Source of the DNA: Bradyrhizobium sp. CCBAU 051011
GTDB taxonomy: Bacteria; Pseudomonadota; Alphaproteobacteria; Rhizobiales; Xanthobacteraceae
Direction of reading: 5' to 3'
NCBI RefSeq assembly: GCF_009930815.1
Contig: NZ_CP022222.1
Location: forward strand, 1,530,501-1,594,500
DNA: 64,000 nucleotides
Shown: piece after piece, positions 52,405 to 61,201 of the stretch
Position numbering within the stretch: position 1 is the stretch's first letter
Layout of the letters: each line of letters opens with the position of its first letter
Translations under genes and position numbers: made by a program
Notes under the pieces: generated by a model
What the model was told of the DNA's origin: nothing
What the model saw: the letters and a program-made list of their open reading frames with translations, nothing else
Databases searched by the model: none

Positions 52405-54381
52405 ATGGCCACGCAAGGCGCTGCCACTTCGGATTTCATCAAAAATCTCGGCAGGATGTACGGGACCTACACCGGCGGGTTCCTGGCTTTCATCATCTTC
52501 CTCGCGATTCTCGAGCAGGTTGGCGTTCCGAACAAGATCCTCGGCTACCTGTTCGTCTTCTTCACGCTTGCGGTCTACGCCATCATCGGCGTGATGACGC
52601 GAACAGCAGAAGTCTCCGAATACTACGTCGCCGGAAGACGCGTGCCCGCGTTCTACAACGGCATGGCAACCGGCGCCGACTGGATGTCGGCGGCGTCCTT
52701 CGTCGGCATGGCCGGCACCTTATTCCTGCTGGGTTACGACGGCCTCGCATGGGTGCTCGGATGGACCGGCGGATTTGTGCTGGTGTCGATCCTGATCGGG
52801 CCGTACCTGCGCAAGTTCGGCGCCTATACCGTGCCTGACTTCCTGTCGTTCCGGTACGGCGGCAACTTCGCCCGCTTTCTTGGCGTGATCGTCCTTGTCG
52901 CCTGCTCCTTCACCTATGTGACGGCGCAAATCTACGGCACCGGGATTATCGCCTCGCGATTCCTCGGAATGCAGTTTGAGCTTGCAGTTTTCGCGGGACT
53001 TGTCGGCATCCTGCTCTGCGCGATGCTGGGCGGCATGCGGGCGGTGACATGGACGCAGATCGCACAATACATCGTGCTGATCATCGCCTATCTGACGCCG
53101 ATCGTGATCCTGTCGACCATCAAGTTCGGGATTCCGATCCCCCAACTCACGTATGGTCAGGCAATCGCGGATATTGGCGCGCGGGAACAGCAAATGCTGG
53201 CGGCGGGTCTGACGACAGCCGCGGCGTTGAAGCCGCACATCCAGCCCTTCATCAACTATAGCCCGCTCAACTTCTTTGGGATCATCATGTGCATGATGGT
53301 CGGCACGGCTTCGTTGCCGCACATCCTGATGCGTTATTTCACCACCCCGTCGGTGCGTGAAGCGCGCCAGTCCGTGGCGTGGTCGTTGCTGTTCATCTTC
53401 CTGCTTTACTTCTCGGCGCCGGCCTACGCGGCGTTCTCGAAGCTGGAAGTCTACACCAACATCATCGGACGGGATCTGACGGCCATCCGCCCTTGGCTGT
53501 TCAGCTGGGGTGAGCTGGGGCTGATCCAGATCTGCGGCAAGAACGCAGGCAGCATCGACGCCATCGTTGCGGCGTGCAAGGCGATTGCCGATCATCCCGG
53601 CGTGGTCCGGCTGCAGGACTTCGTCATCAACACGGACGTCATCGTGCTCTCCACACCGGAGATCGCAGGCCTTCCCTATGTGATCTCGGGTCTGGTGGCA
53701 GCGGGCGGTCTCGCCGCCGCGCTGTCCACCGCTGACGGGCTGCTGCTCGCCATCGCCAACGCATTGTCGCACGACATCTACTACAAGATGATCGACCCCA
53801 ACGCGCCGACCATGCGTCGGCTCACGGTGGCTCGCGCTCTCCTTGTGGTCGTCGCCGTGATCGCGGCCGCGACAGCGGCAACCAAACCCGGCGACATCCT
53901 GGCCATGGTCGGCTGGGCGTTCTCGCTTGCGATGGCCGGGAACTTCCCGGCGCTGGTGATGGGCGTCTGGTGGAAACGCACGACGGCGACGGGTGCGGTC
54001 TGCGGCATTATTGCCGGCTTCGGCCTCTGCCTGTTCTATCTCGTGACATCGCGGTACTTCCCGGGCGCAGGCGTGAAGTACTTCGGCATGACCTCGCTGA
54101 CCAACCCGCTGACGGGGGCGCCGCTGGTCGACATCGCGAAAGCCATGGCATTGCCCAATGCCATGGAAAGCTTCCCCACCCTCGCCCACCCGATGGCCAA
54201 CAAGGTCGGCTGGTTCGACCTCAACAACATCAACTGCGGCTTGTTGGGAGCTCCGCTCGGCTTCGCCGTCATCTACATCGTCAGCAAGCTCGGCAAGGAG
54301 CCATCGGCCGAAATGCAGGCCTATGTCGACGAAATCCGCAAACCGCGCGGCAGGACGGTGCTCGAAGAGAAGACCACCTGA
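52405..54381 (+). CDS. Sodium/solute symporter, VC_2705 subfamily
   Basis: 658 residues from ATG 52405 with about 13 membrane helices. SLC5 features: AEVSEYYVAGRRVPAFYNGMATGADWMSAASFVGMAG, FGAYTVPDFLSFRYGG, GTASLPHILMRYFTTPSVREARQS and LSTADGLLLAIANALSHDIYYK. The subfamily is related to ActP and is often linked to acetate or other short carboxylates. A long insert (about 345-430) with cysteines is present. The motif upstream and the CrbS/CrbR pair nearby suggest co-regulation. Confidence 0.92.
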   Translation: MATQGAATSDFIKNLGRMYGTYTGGFLAFIIFLAILEQVGVPNKILGYLFVFFTLAVYAIIGVMTRTAEVSEYYVAGRRVPAFYNGMATGADWMSAASFVGMAGTLFLLGYDGLAWVLGWTGGFVLVSILIGPYLRKFGAYTVPDFLSFRYGGNFARFLGVIVLVACSFTYVTAQIYGTGIIASRFLGMQFELAVFAGLVGILLCAMLGGMRAVTWTQIAQYIVLIIAYLTPIVILSTIKFGIPIPQLTYGQAIADIGAREQQMLAAGLTTAAALKPHIQPFINYSPLNFFGIIMCMMVGTASLPHILMRYFTTPSVREARQSVAWSLLFIFLLYFSAPAYAAFSKLEVYTNIIGRDLTAIRPWLFSWGELGLIQICGKNAGSIDAIVAACKAIADHPGVVRLQDFVINTDVIVLSTPEIAGLPYVISGLVAAGGLAAALSTADGLLLAIANALSHDIYYKMIDPNAPTMRRLTVARALLVVVAVIAAATAATKPGDILAMVGWAFSLAMAGNFPALVMGVWWKRTTATGAVCGIIAGFGLCLFYLVTSRYFPGAGVKYFGMTSLTNPLTGAPLVDIAKAMALPNAMESFPTLAHPMANKVGWFDLNNINCGLLGAPLGFAVIYIVSKLGKEPSAEMQAYVDEIRKPRGRTVLEEKTT

Positions 54382-54399
54382 GTGCAGCCGGATATCGGC

Positions 54400-54430
54400 A
54401 AACGGGGCCCCTGCGGGCCCCGTTTTGTTT
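54400..54430 (+). terminator. Rho-independent terminator after the symporter
   Basis: An 11-base arm AAACGGGGCCC pairs with GGGCCCCGTTT across a 4-base loop, followed by TGTTTT, 19 bases after the stop. Confidence 0.9.
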
Positions 54431-54451
54431 TCGATGAAGCCATGACATCGC

Positions 54452-54871
54452 TTGCCCGGAAAGTCGCCACTTGCCATTGTTGGGCACGATCGTGATGTCG
54501 TTACCGATCCCGGTTCATCGATTGCTGAAGCGCTGCGGGAGCAACGGACTTTGGATACTGCATCTTCGTTTGCCAGCTATTGGTACTTTCATCTGCCAAA
54601 CTTCATCCTGGCGGCATTGATGTATACGATGCTTGGCCGGTTCCTGCTCGGCCTGATGGTCGACGCGGATTCGCCGAACTATATCTGGCGGTTCTTTTGC
54701 CGGATCACCGATCCCGTGATCGGTGTCATTTCGATCTTAACCCCGAAGATCACTCCTCCCGCAGTGCTATGGCTGTTCGGCTTCGTCTGGTTGTTCTGGC
54801 TGCGCGTGGTGTTTCACTACACGTTGCTGGTGTTGAACCTCGCCCCCAGGTTCGGCGGAGCGGCATCATGA
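54452..54871 (+). CDS. YggT-like membrane protein
   Basis: 139 residues from TTG 54452. Hydrophobic helices at about 48-70 and 105-128, with a YggT-like pattern: ILAALMYTMLGRFLLGLMVDADSPNYIWRFFCRITDPVIGVI. YggT proteins are small inner-membrane proteins of uncertain function, implicated in osmotic or division roles. No upstream Met is available in frame, so the TTG start is by exclusion. Its stop overlaps the next gene (ATGA). Confidence 0.65.
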   Translation: MPGKSPLAIVGHDRDVVTDPGSSIAEALREQRTLDTASSFASYWYFHLPNFILAALMYTMLGRFLLGLMVDADSPNYIWRFFCRITDPVIGVISILTPKITPPAVLWLFGFVWLFWLRVVFHYTLLVLNLAPRFGGAAS

Positions 54872-55191
54872 ACCGCAATTTCTATTTCATCGGAATTGCG
54901 TTCTTCGGGATGATCAACGGCATCTTCAACCAGCTCGCACTGATTTTCACGCTGCTGTATGTGCAGATGCTCGCCGGTCCGCTGCTGTTTGGCAGCCTGT
55001 CCCTGACGCTGATGGTCGCATCGCTGATGGTCTCGACCGCGACCGTCATCCTCGGCGGCATTCCCGCCGCCATCTACGAGCGGGTCACCGGCGCCTCCGA
55101 GTCAAACGACATATCGCTCTGGATCTGGCTTGCCGGAACCGCGATTCTCGCGCTTCCCGCCGCCGGTAACTTTCTCAAGATCGGACTGTAA
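54868..55191 (+). CDS. Small membrane protein of the symporter cluster
   Basis: 107 residues from ATG 54868, overlapping the YggT-like stop by 4 bases. Three hydrophobic helices (about 5-30, 34-64 and 80-105). A short acidic/polar loop (YERVTGASESNDIS) sits before the last helix. No family is recognised; translational coupling suggests it works with the YggT-like protein. Confidence 0.75.
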   Translation: MNRNFYFIGIAFFGMINGIFNQLALIFTLLYVQMLAGPLLFGSLSLTLMVASLMVSTATVILGGIPAAIYERVTGASESNDISLWIWLAGTAILALPAAGNFLKIGL

Positions 55192-55288
55192 CCGCTGTTG
55201 CGCGGTATTGAGGGCCGGACGCGCCGGGACTACGCTGTGGCGAGCTTTTGAATCCGGCAGTTTCCCTTCCTCAACGGAGCGGCGGATC

Positions 55289-55657
55289 ATGGAAGAGATG
55301 CGCCGTATCGCCTATGAAACGGTGCTGCGCGCCTGCGGATTCGCATCGCTTGCCATATTTTGCATCATGATTGGCCTGTCTTTTCTTCCGCGGTCTGCTT
55401 TCCAGGCAGGCGGCTTTCTCAGCATGGCAATGACCCTCGTGCTCATTCTCAAGGCATGGGAAGCAAGAACAAAGGACCACCGCCGGACCGAGATGTGGCT
55501 CTATCTGCCCAAGGAGAGCCGACCGCCTCAGGCACTCGCCCAAAAGATGATTTCGACCATCATGCGGGAGACTTACTTGTCGTTCGCGCGATGGACCGCG
55601 ATCATCTCAATTGTGATGTGGAGCGTTGCGCTCTTTTTCTCTGTTATTGGACTTTAG
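55289..55657 (+). CDS. Small membrane protein of unknown function
   Basis: 122 residues from ATG 55289 (MEEMRRIAYETVLRACGFAS). Membrane helices near 15-34, 40-55 and 96-120, with a cytoplasmic basic stretch (KAWEARTKDHRRTEMWLYLPKE). Unrecognised. The gene is 97 bases downstream of the previous membrane protein on the same strand, with an ORF-free spacer between. Confidence 0.75.
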   Translation: MEEMRRIAYETVLRACGFASLAIFCIMIGLSFLPRSAFQAGGFLSMAMTLVLILKAWEARTKDHRRTEMWLYLPKESRPPQALAQKMISTIMRETYLSFARWTAIISIVMWSVALFFSVIGL

Positions 55658-55731
55658 TTAGAGACTGCGCCGATAACCGGCGGATTCAACGATCGCTGTG
55701 GCCCAATCGACGCAAGGCGGTGCTGTGCCCG

Positions 55732-55745
55732 CCGAAAGTACTATT
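55732..55745 (+). promoter_or_regulatory. Shared motif upstream of the MHS transporter
   Basis: CCGAAAGTACTATT, 96 bases before the MHS gene. It is the twin of the motif at 51933 (13 of 14 bases). The region between it and the gene contains AATATAAAAG, a plausible -10 area. Confidence 0.5.
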
Positions 55746-55841
55746 GGGCCATCGCCCCCGAACATGTAGTGAGGCGCACAATTACGCGTCGAACTGGCGC
55801 AACGCACATCTGCGCGAATATAAAAGGGGAGCGAATCCGAA

Positions 55842-57503
55842 ATGTCTACTGTTGCTATCACATCCGGCAAGGCCGCCGGCATGACGAAGGACGAACGTTT
55901 CGTCATCTTCGCATCGTCGCTTGGCACCGTCTTCGAATGGTACGACTTCTACCTTTACGGCTCACTTGCCGGCATCATCGGCGCACAATTCTTCTCGGAA
56001 TATCCGCCAGCGACGCGTGACATCTTCGCACTGCTCGCCTTCGCCGCCGGCTTCCTCGTCCGCCCGTTCGGCGCTATCGTGTTCGGACGTGTCGGCGACA
56101 TCGTCGGACGCAAATACACCTTCCTGGTCACCATCCTGATCATGGGCCTGTCGACCTTCATCGTCGGCCTGCTGCCCAACGCCGCCACTATCGGCATCGC
56201 GGCGCCGATCATCCTGATCGGTCTGCGCCTGCTGCAGGGTCTTGCGCTCGGCGGCGAATACGGCGGCGCGGCGACCTACGTGGCCGAGCATTCACCGCAC
56301 GGAAAACGCGGGTACTACACGTCGTTCATCCAGACCACGGCAACGCTTGGCCTCTTCCTCTCGCTGCTGGTGATCCTGTTCACCCGTACGGCGCTCGGCG
56401 AGCCTGCGTTCGCTGCCTGGGGCTGGCGCATCCCGTTCCTGCTGTCTGTGGTGCTTCTCGGCGTGTCGGTCGTGATCCGCCTGAAGTTGAACGAATCCCC
56501 GGTGTTCCAGAAGATGAAGGAGGAGGGCAAGGGCTCGAAAGCGCCACTGACCGAAGCCTTCGCCAACTGGAGCAATGCCAAGATCGTCATTCTGGCACTG
56601 ATCGGCGGCGTGATGGGTCAGGGCGTGGTCTGGTACACCGGCCAGTTCTACGCGCTGTTCTTCCTGCAATCGATCCTGAAGGTCGACGGCTACACCGCCA
56701 ACCTGCTGATCGCCTGGTCGCTTCTGTTCGGCACCGGCTTCTTCATCGTGTTCGGCGCGCTGTCCGACAAGATCGGCCGCAAGCCGATCATCCTGGCAGG
56801 CTGCCTGATCGCGGCGCTGACCTTCTTCCCGATCTTCAAGATGATCACCAGCAATGCCAACCCAGCGCTGGAAAAGGCCATCGAGTCGGTCAAGGTCGAG
56901 GTGGTCGCCGATCCAAAAGGCTGCGGCGATCTGTTCAACCCGGTTGGCACCCGCGTCTTCTCGGCGCCATGCGACACCGCCCGCGCCTACCTGTCCCAGC
57001 AGTCGGTCAAGTACTCGACCTCCTACGGCGCAGCAGGCTCCGGCGTGAAGGTCGTCGTCAACGGCAAGGACATTGCTTACGCCGACGCCAAGGCCTCCAA
57101 CCCGGCGGTGCTGGCGGCGGTTCAAGCGGCCGGCTATCCGAAGGCCGGTGACGCCGGCATCGTGAAGATGTCGCATCCGTTCGACATCTTCAAACCGCAG
57201 ATCGCGGCGATCATTGGACTGCTGTTCGTCCTGGTGATCTACGTCACGATGGTGTACGGGCCGATCGCGGCGATGCTGGTCGAACTGTTCCCGACCAAGA
57301 TCCGCTACACCTCGATGTCGCTGCCCTATCACATCGGCAACGGCTGGTTCGGCGGCTTGCTGCCGGCGACCTCGTTCGCGATCGTGGCCTCCACCGGCGA
57401 CATCTATGCAGGTCTCTGGTATCCGATCATCTTCGCTTCGATCACCGCGGTCGTCGGCTTCTTCTTCCTGCCGGAAACCAAGGACGTCGACATCACGAAG
57501 TAA
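55842..57503 (+). CDS. MHS-family MFS transporter
   Basis: 553 residues. An MFS protein of the metabolite:H+ symporter type: FVIFASSLGTVFEWYDFYLYGSLAG (TM1 signature), FGRVGDIVGRKYTF (motif A), RLLQGLALGGEYGGAATYVAEH and a second GALSDKIGRKPII. A roughly 110-residue hydrophilic insert with two cysteine motifs (KGCGDL, SAPCDT) divides the last helices (about 350-455), unusual for MHS. Substrates of the family are dicarboxylates, shikimate, proline or betaine. The shared upstream motif suggests control by the same regulator as the symporter. Confidence 0.92.
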   Translation: MSTVAITSGKAAGMTKDERFVIFASSLGTVFEWYDFYLYGSLAGIIGAQFFSEYPPATRDIFALLAFAAGFLVRPFGAIVFGRVGDIVGRKYTFLVTILIMGLSTFIVGLLPNAATIGIAAPIILIGLRLLQGLALGGEYGGAATYVAEHSPHGKRGYYTSFIQTTATLGLFLSLLVILFTRTALGEPAFAAWGWRIPFLLSVVLLGVSVVIRLKLNESPVFQKMKEEGKGSKAPLTEAFANWSNAKIVILALIGGVMGQGVVWYTGQFYALFFLQSILKVDGYTANLLIAWSLLFGTGFFIVFGALSDKIGRKPIILAGCLIAALTFFPIFKMITSNANPALEKAIESVKVEVVADPKGCGDLFNPVGTRVFSAPCDTARAYLSQQSVKYSTSYGAAGSGVKVVVNGKDIAYADAKASNPAVLAAVQAAGYPKAGDAGIVKMSHPFDIFKPQIAAIIGLLFVLVIYVTMVYGPIAAMLVELFPTKIRYTSMSLPYHIGNGWFGGLLPATSFAIVASTGDIYAGLWYPIIFASITAVVGFFFLPETKDVDITK

Positions 57504-57527
57504 CCGGCTCACGTTCATCAATCACGG

Positions 57528-57565
57528 ACCGGCCGCGGAGCAATCCGCGGCCGGTTTGCTTTTGG
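57528..57565 (+). terminator. Rho-independent terminator after the MHS gene
   Basis: A 12-base perfect stem ACCGGCCGCGGA / TCCGCGGCCGGT, with a 4-base loop, then TTGCTTTTGG. Confidence 0.9.
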
Positions 57566-57571
57566 GGGTTT

Positions 57572-58045
57572 TCAGTCCGTCGCGCCAGCGAACTGCAGCA
57601 CGATCTCGCGGCGGTGCGGCCGCGCACGGTGCTCGACCAGATAGATCGCCTGCCATGTGCCGAGCGCGAGCGCGCCCTGCAGCACCGGGACGTGCAGCGA
57701 GGTCGCGGTCAGCATGGTCTTGATGTGCGCGGGCATGTCGTCAGGCCCCTCGGTGTCATGGCGCCAGCCGGCGTTTTCCGGCGCGAGCCGGTTCAGCGCC
57801 GTCGTCAGATCGACAAGCACGGTCGGATCGGCATTTTCCTGGATCGTCAGCGACGCCGAGGTGTGACGGATGAACAGCGTCACCGCGCCTTCGCGCGCCC
57901 GCGCCTCCGCCACGAATTTTGCGACTTCGGCGGTGAGGTCGGTGAAGCCTGTGCCCGACGTCTGCACCGTCAGCAGCGAGGACACGATGGTGTTGGCGGT
58001 GACGGCGGAGGGGGACGTGCGGGAGAAGGACTTTGGTGCGGCCAT
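57572..58045 (-). CDS. yjbQ: YjbQ family protein (secondary thiamine-phosphate synthase-like)
   Basis: 157 residues from ATG 58045 (MAAPKSFSRTSPSAVTANTI). Family pattern: TGFTDLTAEVAKFVAEARAREGAVTLFIRHTSASLTIQENADPTV, HIKTMLTATSLHVPVLQGALALGTWQAIYLVEHR. His residues in IRHTSAS and HDTEGPDDMPAH are the conserved set. Weak thiamine-phosphate synthase activity is reported for YjbQ in Escherichia coli; the natural role is unsettled. Confidence 0.92.
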   Translation of the reverse strand: MAAPKSFSRTSPSAVTANTIVSSLLTVQTSGTGFTDLTAEVAKFVAEARAREGAVTLFIRHTSASLTIQENADPTVLVDLTTALNRLAPENAGWRHDTEGPDDMPAHIKTMLTATSLHVPVLQGALALGTWQAIYLVEHRARPHRREIVLQFAGATD

Positions 58046-58059
58046 CACTGCGATCTTCG

Positions 58060-58146
58060 TAGGGTGGGCAAAGGCGCATTTTGCGCCGTGCCCACCAGTT
58101 CTTGCTCGATAAAATCGGTGGGCACGCTTCGCTTTGCCCACCCTAC
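58060..58146. repeat. Inverted repeat GTAGGGTGGGCA...TGCCCACCCTAC
   Basis: A near-perfect 87-base inverted repeat with internal arms GTGCCCACC / GGTGGGCAC. It separates the leftward yjbQ and secreted-protein genes. It is typical of rhizobial RIME/REP-like sequences. Confidence 0.8.
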
Positions 58147-58160
58147 AAACTCAATGGCAA

Positions 58161-58700
58161 TCAAATCTTGCCGTTGACGTCCCGCTGCACGCGGTTGGCC
58201 ATCTCGATCAGGCGCCGCCAGGCCTTCTCCAGGAACGACATCATGCGATCCATGTCGCGGTCGCTCGGCAGCGGGATTTCGATCTTGCGCTCGCCCTCGG
58301 CAATCTTCGGCCCGCCCGGCTTCAGCGAGTCCGATTTCGGCAGCGGCTCCTCGATCTTGCCCGGCACGGTGGGTTCGCGCGAGGCGAGTTCCGATTTCAG
58401 CTTTTCATTCTCGGCTTGTAACCGGCCAATGTCGGCCTGCAGACGGCCGATTTCCGAATCCATCGCCGAGCGCTCATCGGGCACCGCGTAGCAGGCCCAG
58501 CCTGTGCCCGAATTGGTGCAGGTGGAGACCGCGCCGGTCCTGGTGTCGAGCCGCAATACGCCATCGCCGGCCGGCGACAGCGAATAGCGCCCGTTCTCGG
58601 TCTCCGGCATCGGCCCTGCGAACGCCTGGCTGCCGGCTGCGAGACAGAGCGCGAGCGCGACGGGGCTTAAAAATCTCGAGGACGATTTCGCTGTGCGCAT
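58161..58700 (-). CDS. Secreted coiled-coil protein
   Basis: 179 residues. Signal peptide (1-28, ending AFAG). A short N-terminal domain (ENGRYSLSPAGDGVLRLDTRTGAVSTCTNSGTGWACYAV) with one cysteine pair is followed by a coiled coil (about 75-105, SEIGRLQADIGRLQAENEKLKSELA). A Pro/Lys-rich linker and a C-terminal helix (MMSFLEKAWRRLIEMANRV) complete it. It is exported to the periplasm; the pattern resembles uncharacterised rhizobial proteins. Function unknown. Confidence 0.8.
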   Translation of the reverse strand: MRTAKSSSRFLSPVALALCLAAGSQAFAGPMPETENGRYSLSPAGDGVLRLDTRTGAVSTCTNSGTGWACYAVPDERSAMDSEIGRLQADIGRLQAENEKLKSELASREPTVPGKIEEPLPKSDSLKPGGPKIAEGERKIEIPLPSDRDMDRMMSFLEKAWRRLIEMANRVQRDVNGKI

Positions 58701-58761
58701 GGCTTGCTCCCGCCTCAGGAGTTACCGGTTTCTTCGACCGGCGGGGCGCTTTCAAGGCGCC

Positions 58762-59385
58762 TTACACCTTTGAACTATAGGCCGCCCGGCCGGACTTCAA
58801 CGCATCGTCCAGCAATTCGATGCGGTCCTGGCCCCAGAACACCTCGCCATCCAGCACATAGACCGGCGAGCCGAACACGTCGGCCGCCAGCGCCTCCTGC
58901 CGGTTCTGCTCATACGCCGCCGTGATGTCCTCCGCGCCGGAGCGCTCCACCAATTGCTTGCCGGGCAGCCCCGATTCATCGGCGAGTTTTGCAATCGTTG
59001 CGGGATCGGCGAGATTGAGTTGATTTTCCCAGACGCCGGCGAAGGCCCGCCGCAAATACTGGTCGGGGTCGTGGCCAGCCTCGAGCGCCGCGATCACGAC
59101 GCCGTCGGCGAGCCGCGCGTTGAAGGGCCAGTGGGCCGGCTGCAGATTGAATTTCAGCCCGCGCTTGTCGCGCCAGCGCTGCAGCTCGACCATCCGGTAG
59201 CGCTGCCGCACCGGGTGGCGCTTCATCAAGGGCAGGCCACCGGTCTCCGAGAACAGATCGACCAGCACCACCGGCTTGTGATTAACCCTTAAATCGTAAG
59301 TACTTACGAGGTCGCGAAAGGCTTGATGCCCGATATAGGCCCACGGCGATTGGATCGAGAAATAGTAGTCGACCTGACGCGGCAT
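58762..59385 (-). CDS. 2-hydroxychromene-2-carboxylate isomerase-like (DsbA fold) protein
   Basis: 207 residues from ATG 59385 (MPRQVDYYFSIQSPWAYIGH). The HCCA-isomerase/DsbA pattern is clear: YFSIQSPWAYIGHQAF (Ser in place of Cys), VWENQLNLADPATIAKLADESGL and FGSPVYVLDGEVFWGQDRIELLDDAL. The family uses glutathione for cis-trans isomerisation of aromatic pathway intermediates, or acts as GST kappa-like enzymes. No aromatic pathway genes are adjacent, so the substrate is unknown. Confidence 0.92.
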   Translation of the reverse strand: MPRQVDYYFSIQSPWAYIGHQAFRDLVSTYDLRVNHKPVVLVDLFSETGGLPLMKRHPVRQRYRMVELQRWRDKRGLKFNLQPAHWPFNARLADGVVIAALEAGHDPDQYLRRAFAGVWENQLNLADPATIAKLADESGLPGKQLVERSGAEDITAAYEQNRQEALAADVFGSPVYVLDGEVFWGQDRIELLDDALKSGRAAYSSKV

Positions 59386-59549
59386 GCGCCCTCCGGGAAC
59401 GCGGATTTTCGTTTCGCGCGAAGCATCCCAACAGACCGCCCAGACGGGTGCAAGATCGATCCTTGCGGGAATAGCTGCTGCACTGCGATGACAGTCCACA
59501 GTGCCGCAGATGAACCTCGAATAATTCCAATCAAATCAAAGCACTAACT

Positions 59550-59594
59550 GGTTAGGGCCTAACCTTGACTTGATTAGACGCGGTAAGTATGGTC
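59550..59594 (+). promoter_or_regulatory. Palindrome and putative promoter of the atp operon
   Basis: GGTTAGGGCCTAACC (59550-59564) is a perfect 7-bp palindrome around one central base. It is followed by TTGACT (59565-59570, -35-like), then TATGGT (59589-59594) as a weak -10 at 18-base spacing, 67 bases upstream of atpI. The palindrome just before the -35 could be an operator. Confidence 0.4.
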
Positions 59595-59660
59595 CGCGCG
59601 GCTTTCAAGGGTGACGGGCGTAATTTCCATCAACCGTTGGCATCGTTTAATGTCTTGGGC

Positions 59661-60032
59661 ATGGCCGAAGACAAAAACGACAACGCAAGTGGGAATCGCG
59701 ATCAGCCGTCTTCCGACGAAGCTGCGCTTTCCGCAAGGCTCGGAAGTCTGGATCACCGGTTGTCCGAAATTCGTGACAGCCGCAAACCCAGGACTGATCA
59801 ACCCGGTACCGAAAGCGGAGATACGGCTGCCAGAGCATCTGCGATGGCGCTGGGTTTCCGGCTTTCCTCGGAATTGGTCGCGGGCGTTGTCGTCGGAGCG
59901 GCGATTGGCTGGGGGTTCGACCGTTTATTGTCGACATCGCCGTTCGGTTTCATCGTGTTTCTTCTGCTCGGCTTCGTCGCCGGCGTGGTCAACGTGGTGA
60001 GAACTGCAGGCGCAGGTCCAGGCAGGCGCTGA
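59661..60032 (+). CDS. atpI: ATP synthase accessory protein AtpI
   Basis: 123 residues from ATG 59661 ([16 protein letters not shown]). A polar Asp/Ser/Arg-rich N-terminal half is followed by two membrane helices (about 70-92 and 96-115: [19 protein letters not shown] and [20 protein letters not shown]). AtpI assists c-ring assembly and is the usual first gene of the alphaproteobacterial F0 operon, as here. Confidence 0.9.
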   Translation: MAEDKNDNASGNRDQPSSDEAALSARLGSLDHRLSEIRDSRKPRTDQPGTESGDTAARASAMALGFRLSSELVAGVVVGAAIGWGFDRLLSTSPFGFIVFLLLGFVAGVVNVVRTAGAGPGRR

Positions 60033-60101
60033 GCGTCGTCGGGAAGTCACGACATTTGAAATTCGATTGCCGGCTAGGCCGGTGGATAAAGAGCCGCGCG
60101 G

Positions 60102-60857
60102 ATGAAAATCGACCCGATCCACCAGTTCAATATCGAACCCCTCTTCACGATCGGCCACATCGGCAACCAAACGATCGCCTTCACCAACTCGACGCTCTAC
60201 ATGTTCCTCTCGGTAGCGGTGATCTCGCTATTGATGATCGGCGGCATGGCGAGAGGGCAACTGGTTCCCGGGCGGCTGCAGTCGATCGCGGAAATCTCCT
60301 ACGAGTTCGTCGCGAGCACGATCCGCTCGACCGCCGGCACGGAAGGCATGAAGTTCTTCCCGCTGATCTTCTCGCTGTTCATGTTCATCTGCATCTCGAA
60401 CCTGATCGGCATTGTCCCCTACACGTTCACGGTTTCGAGCCACATCATCGTCACCGCGGCGCTGGCGCTCTTGGTTTTCTTCACGGTGCTGATCTACGGC
60501 CTCTACAAGAACGGCCTCAAGTTCTTCAAACTTTTCGTCCCCCACGGCGTGCCGATCTACATCCTGCCGCTGGTCATGTTCATCGAAATCCTGTCGTTCT
60601 TCCTGCGGCCGGTCTCGCACAGCGTGCGTCTGTTCGCCAACATGCTGGCCGGCCATATCGCGTTGAAGGTGTTCGCGGGCTTCGTCGCCATGCTCGGCGT
60701 TTCGCTTGGAGCGATCGGCTGGATCGGCGGCGTGCTGCCGCTGGCACTCACGGTGGCGCTGACCGCGCTCGAACTGTTGGTCGCATTCCTGCAGGCCTAC
60801 GTGTTCGCGATCCTCACCTGCATCTACCTCAACGACGCCATTCATCCGGGACACTAA
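60102..60857 (+). CDS. atpB: F0F1 ATP synthase subunit a
   Basis: 251 residues with about five to six membrane helices. The essential proton-channel arginine lies in [20 protein letters not shown]. It starts [18 protein letters not shown] and ends [20 protein letters not shown], both conserved. The start ATG 60102 is 69 bases after atpI. It forms the proton half-channels together with the c-ring. Confidence 0.97.
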   Translation: MKIDPIHQFNIEPLFTIGHIGNQTIAFTNSTLYMFLSVAVISLLMIGGMARGQLVPGRLQSIAEISYEFVASTIRSTAGTEGMKFFPLIFSLFMFICISNLIGIVPYTFTVSSHIIVTAALALLVFFTVLIYGLYKNGLKFFKLFVPHGVPIYILPLVMFIEILSFFLRPVSHSVRLFANMLAGHIALKVFAGFVAMLGVSLGAIGWIGGVLPLALTVALTALELLVAFLQAYVFAILTCIYLNDAIHPGH

Positions 60858-60913
60858 GCGGTCCGGGGAATTTCCACCCACACTTTGTCTTACCCTCTCA
60901 AGGAGCTCTAGAA

Positions 60914-61144
60914 ATGGAACCGGCAGCAGCTAAACTTATCGGCGCGGGCATCGCATGCATCGGCATGGGCGGCGCAGGCGTCGGCGTGGGCATCATCTTC
61001 GGCAACTACCTTGCCGCGGCGGTGCGCAATCCTTCGGCTGCCCAGGGCCAGTTCGGCAACCTGATCTTCGGCTTCGCCGTGACCGAAGCGCTCGGCATTT
61101 TCTCGCTGCTGATCGCGCTGCTGCTGCTGTTCGTTCCGCTCTGA
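60914..61144 (+). CDS. atpE: F0F1 ATP synthase subunit c
   Basis: 76 residues from ATG 60914, with AGGAG in its leader. Two helices: [25 protein letters not shown] (glycine-rich inner helix) and [29 protein letters not shown], joined by the polar RNPSA loop. The proton-carrying carboxylate is Glu58. It is the standard rotor ring subunit. Confidence 0.98.
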   Translation: MEPAAAKLIGAGIACIGMGGAGVGVGIIFGNYLAAAVRNPSAAQGQFGNLIFGFAVTEALGIFSLLIALLLLFVPL

Positions 61145-61201
61145 GCTGAACCTTCTCGCGCCGCCTCCGGGCGGCGCGCCTGATTGCAACAGGAGAACCC
61201 C

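Noticed and set aside
52720..54477. Minus-strand open frame of 585 codons opposite the symporter
   Set aside because: Antisense to a clear SLC5 gene; composition and lack of domains mark it as a shadow.
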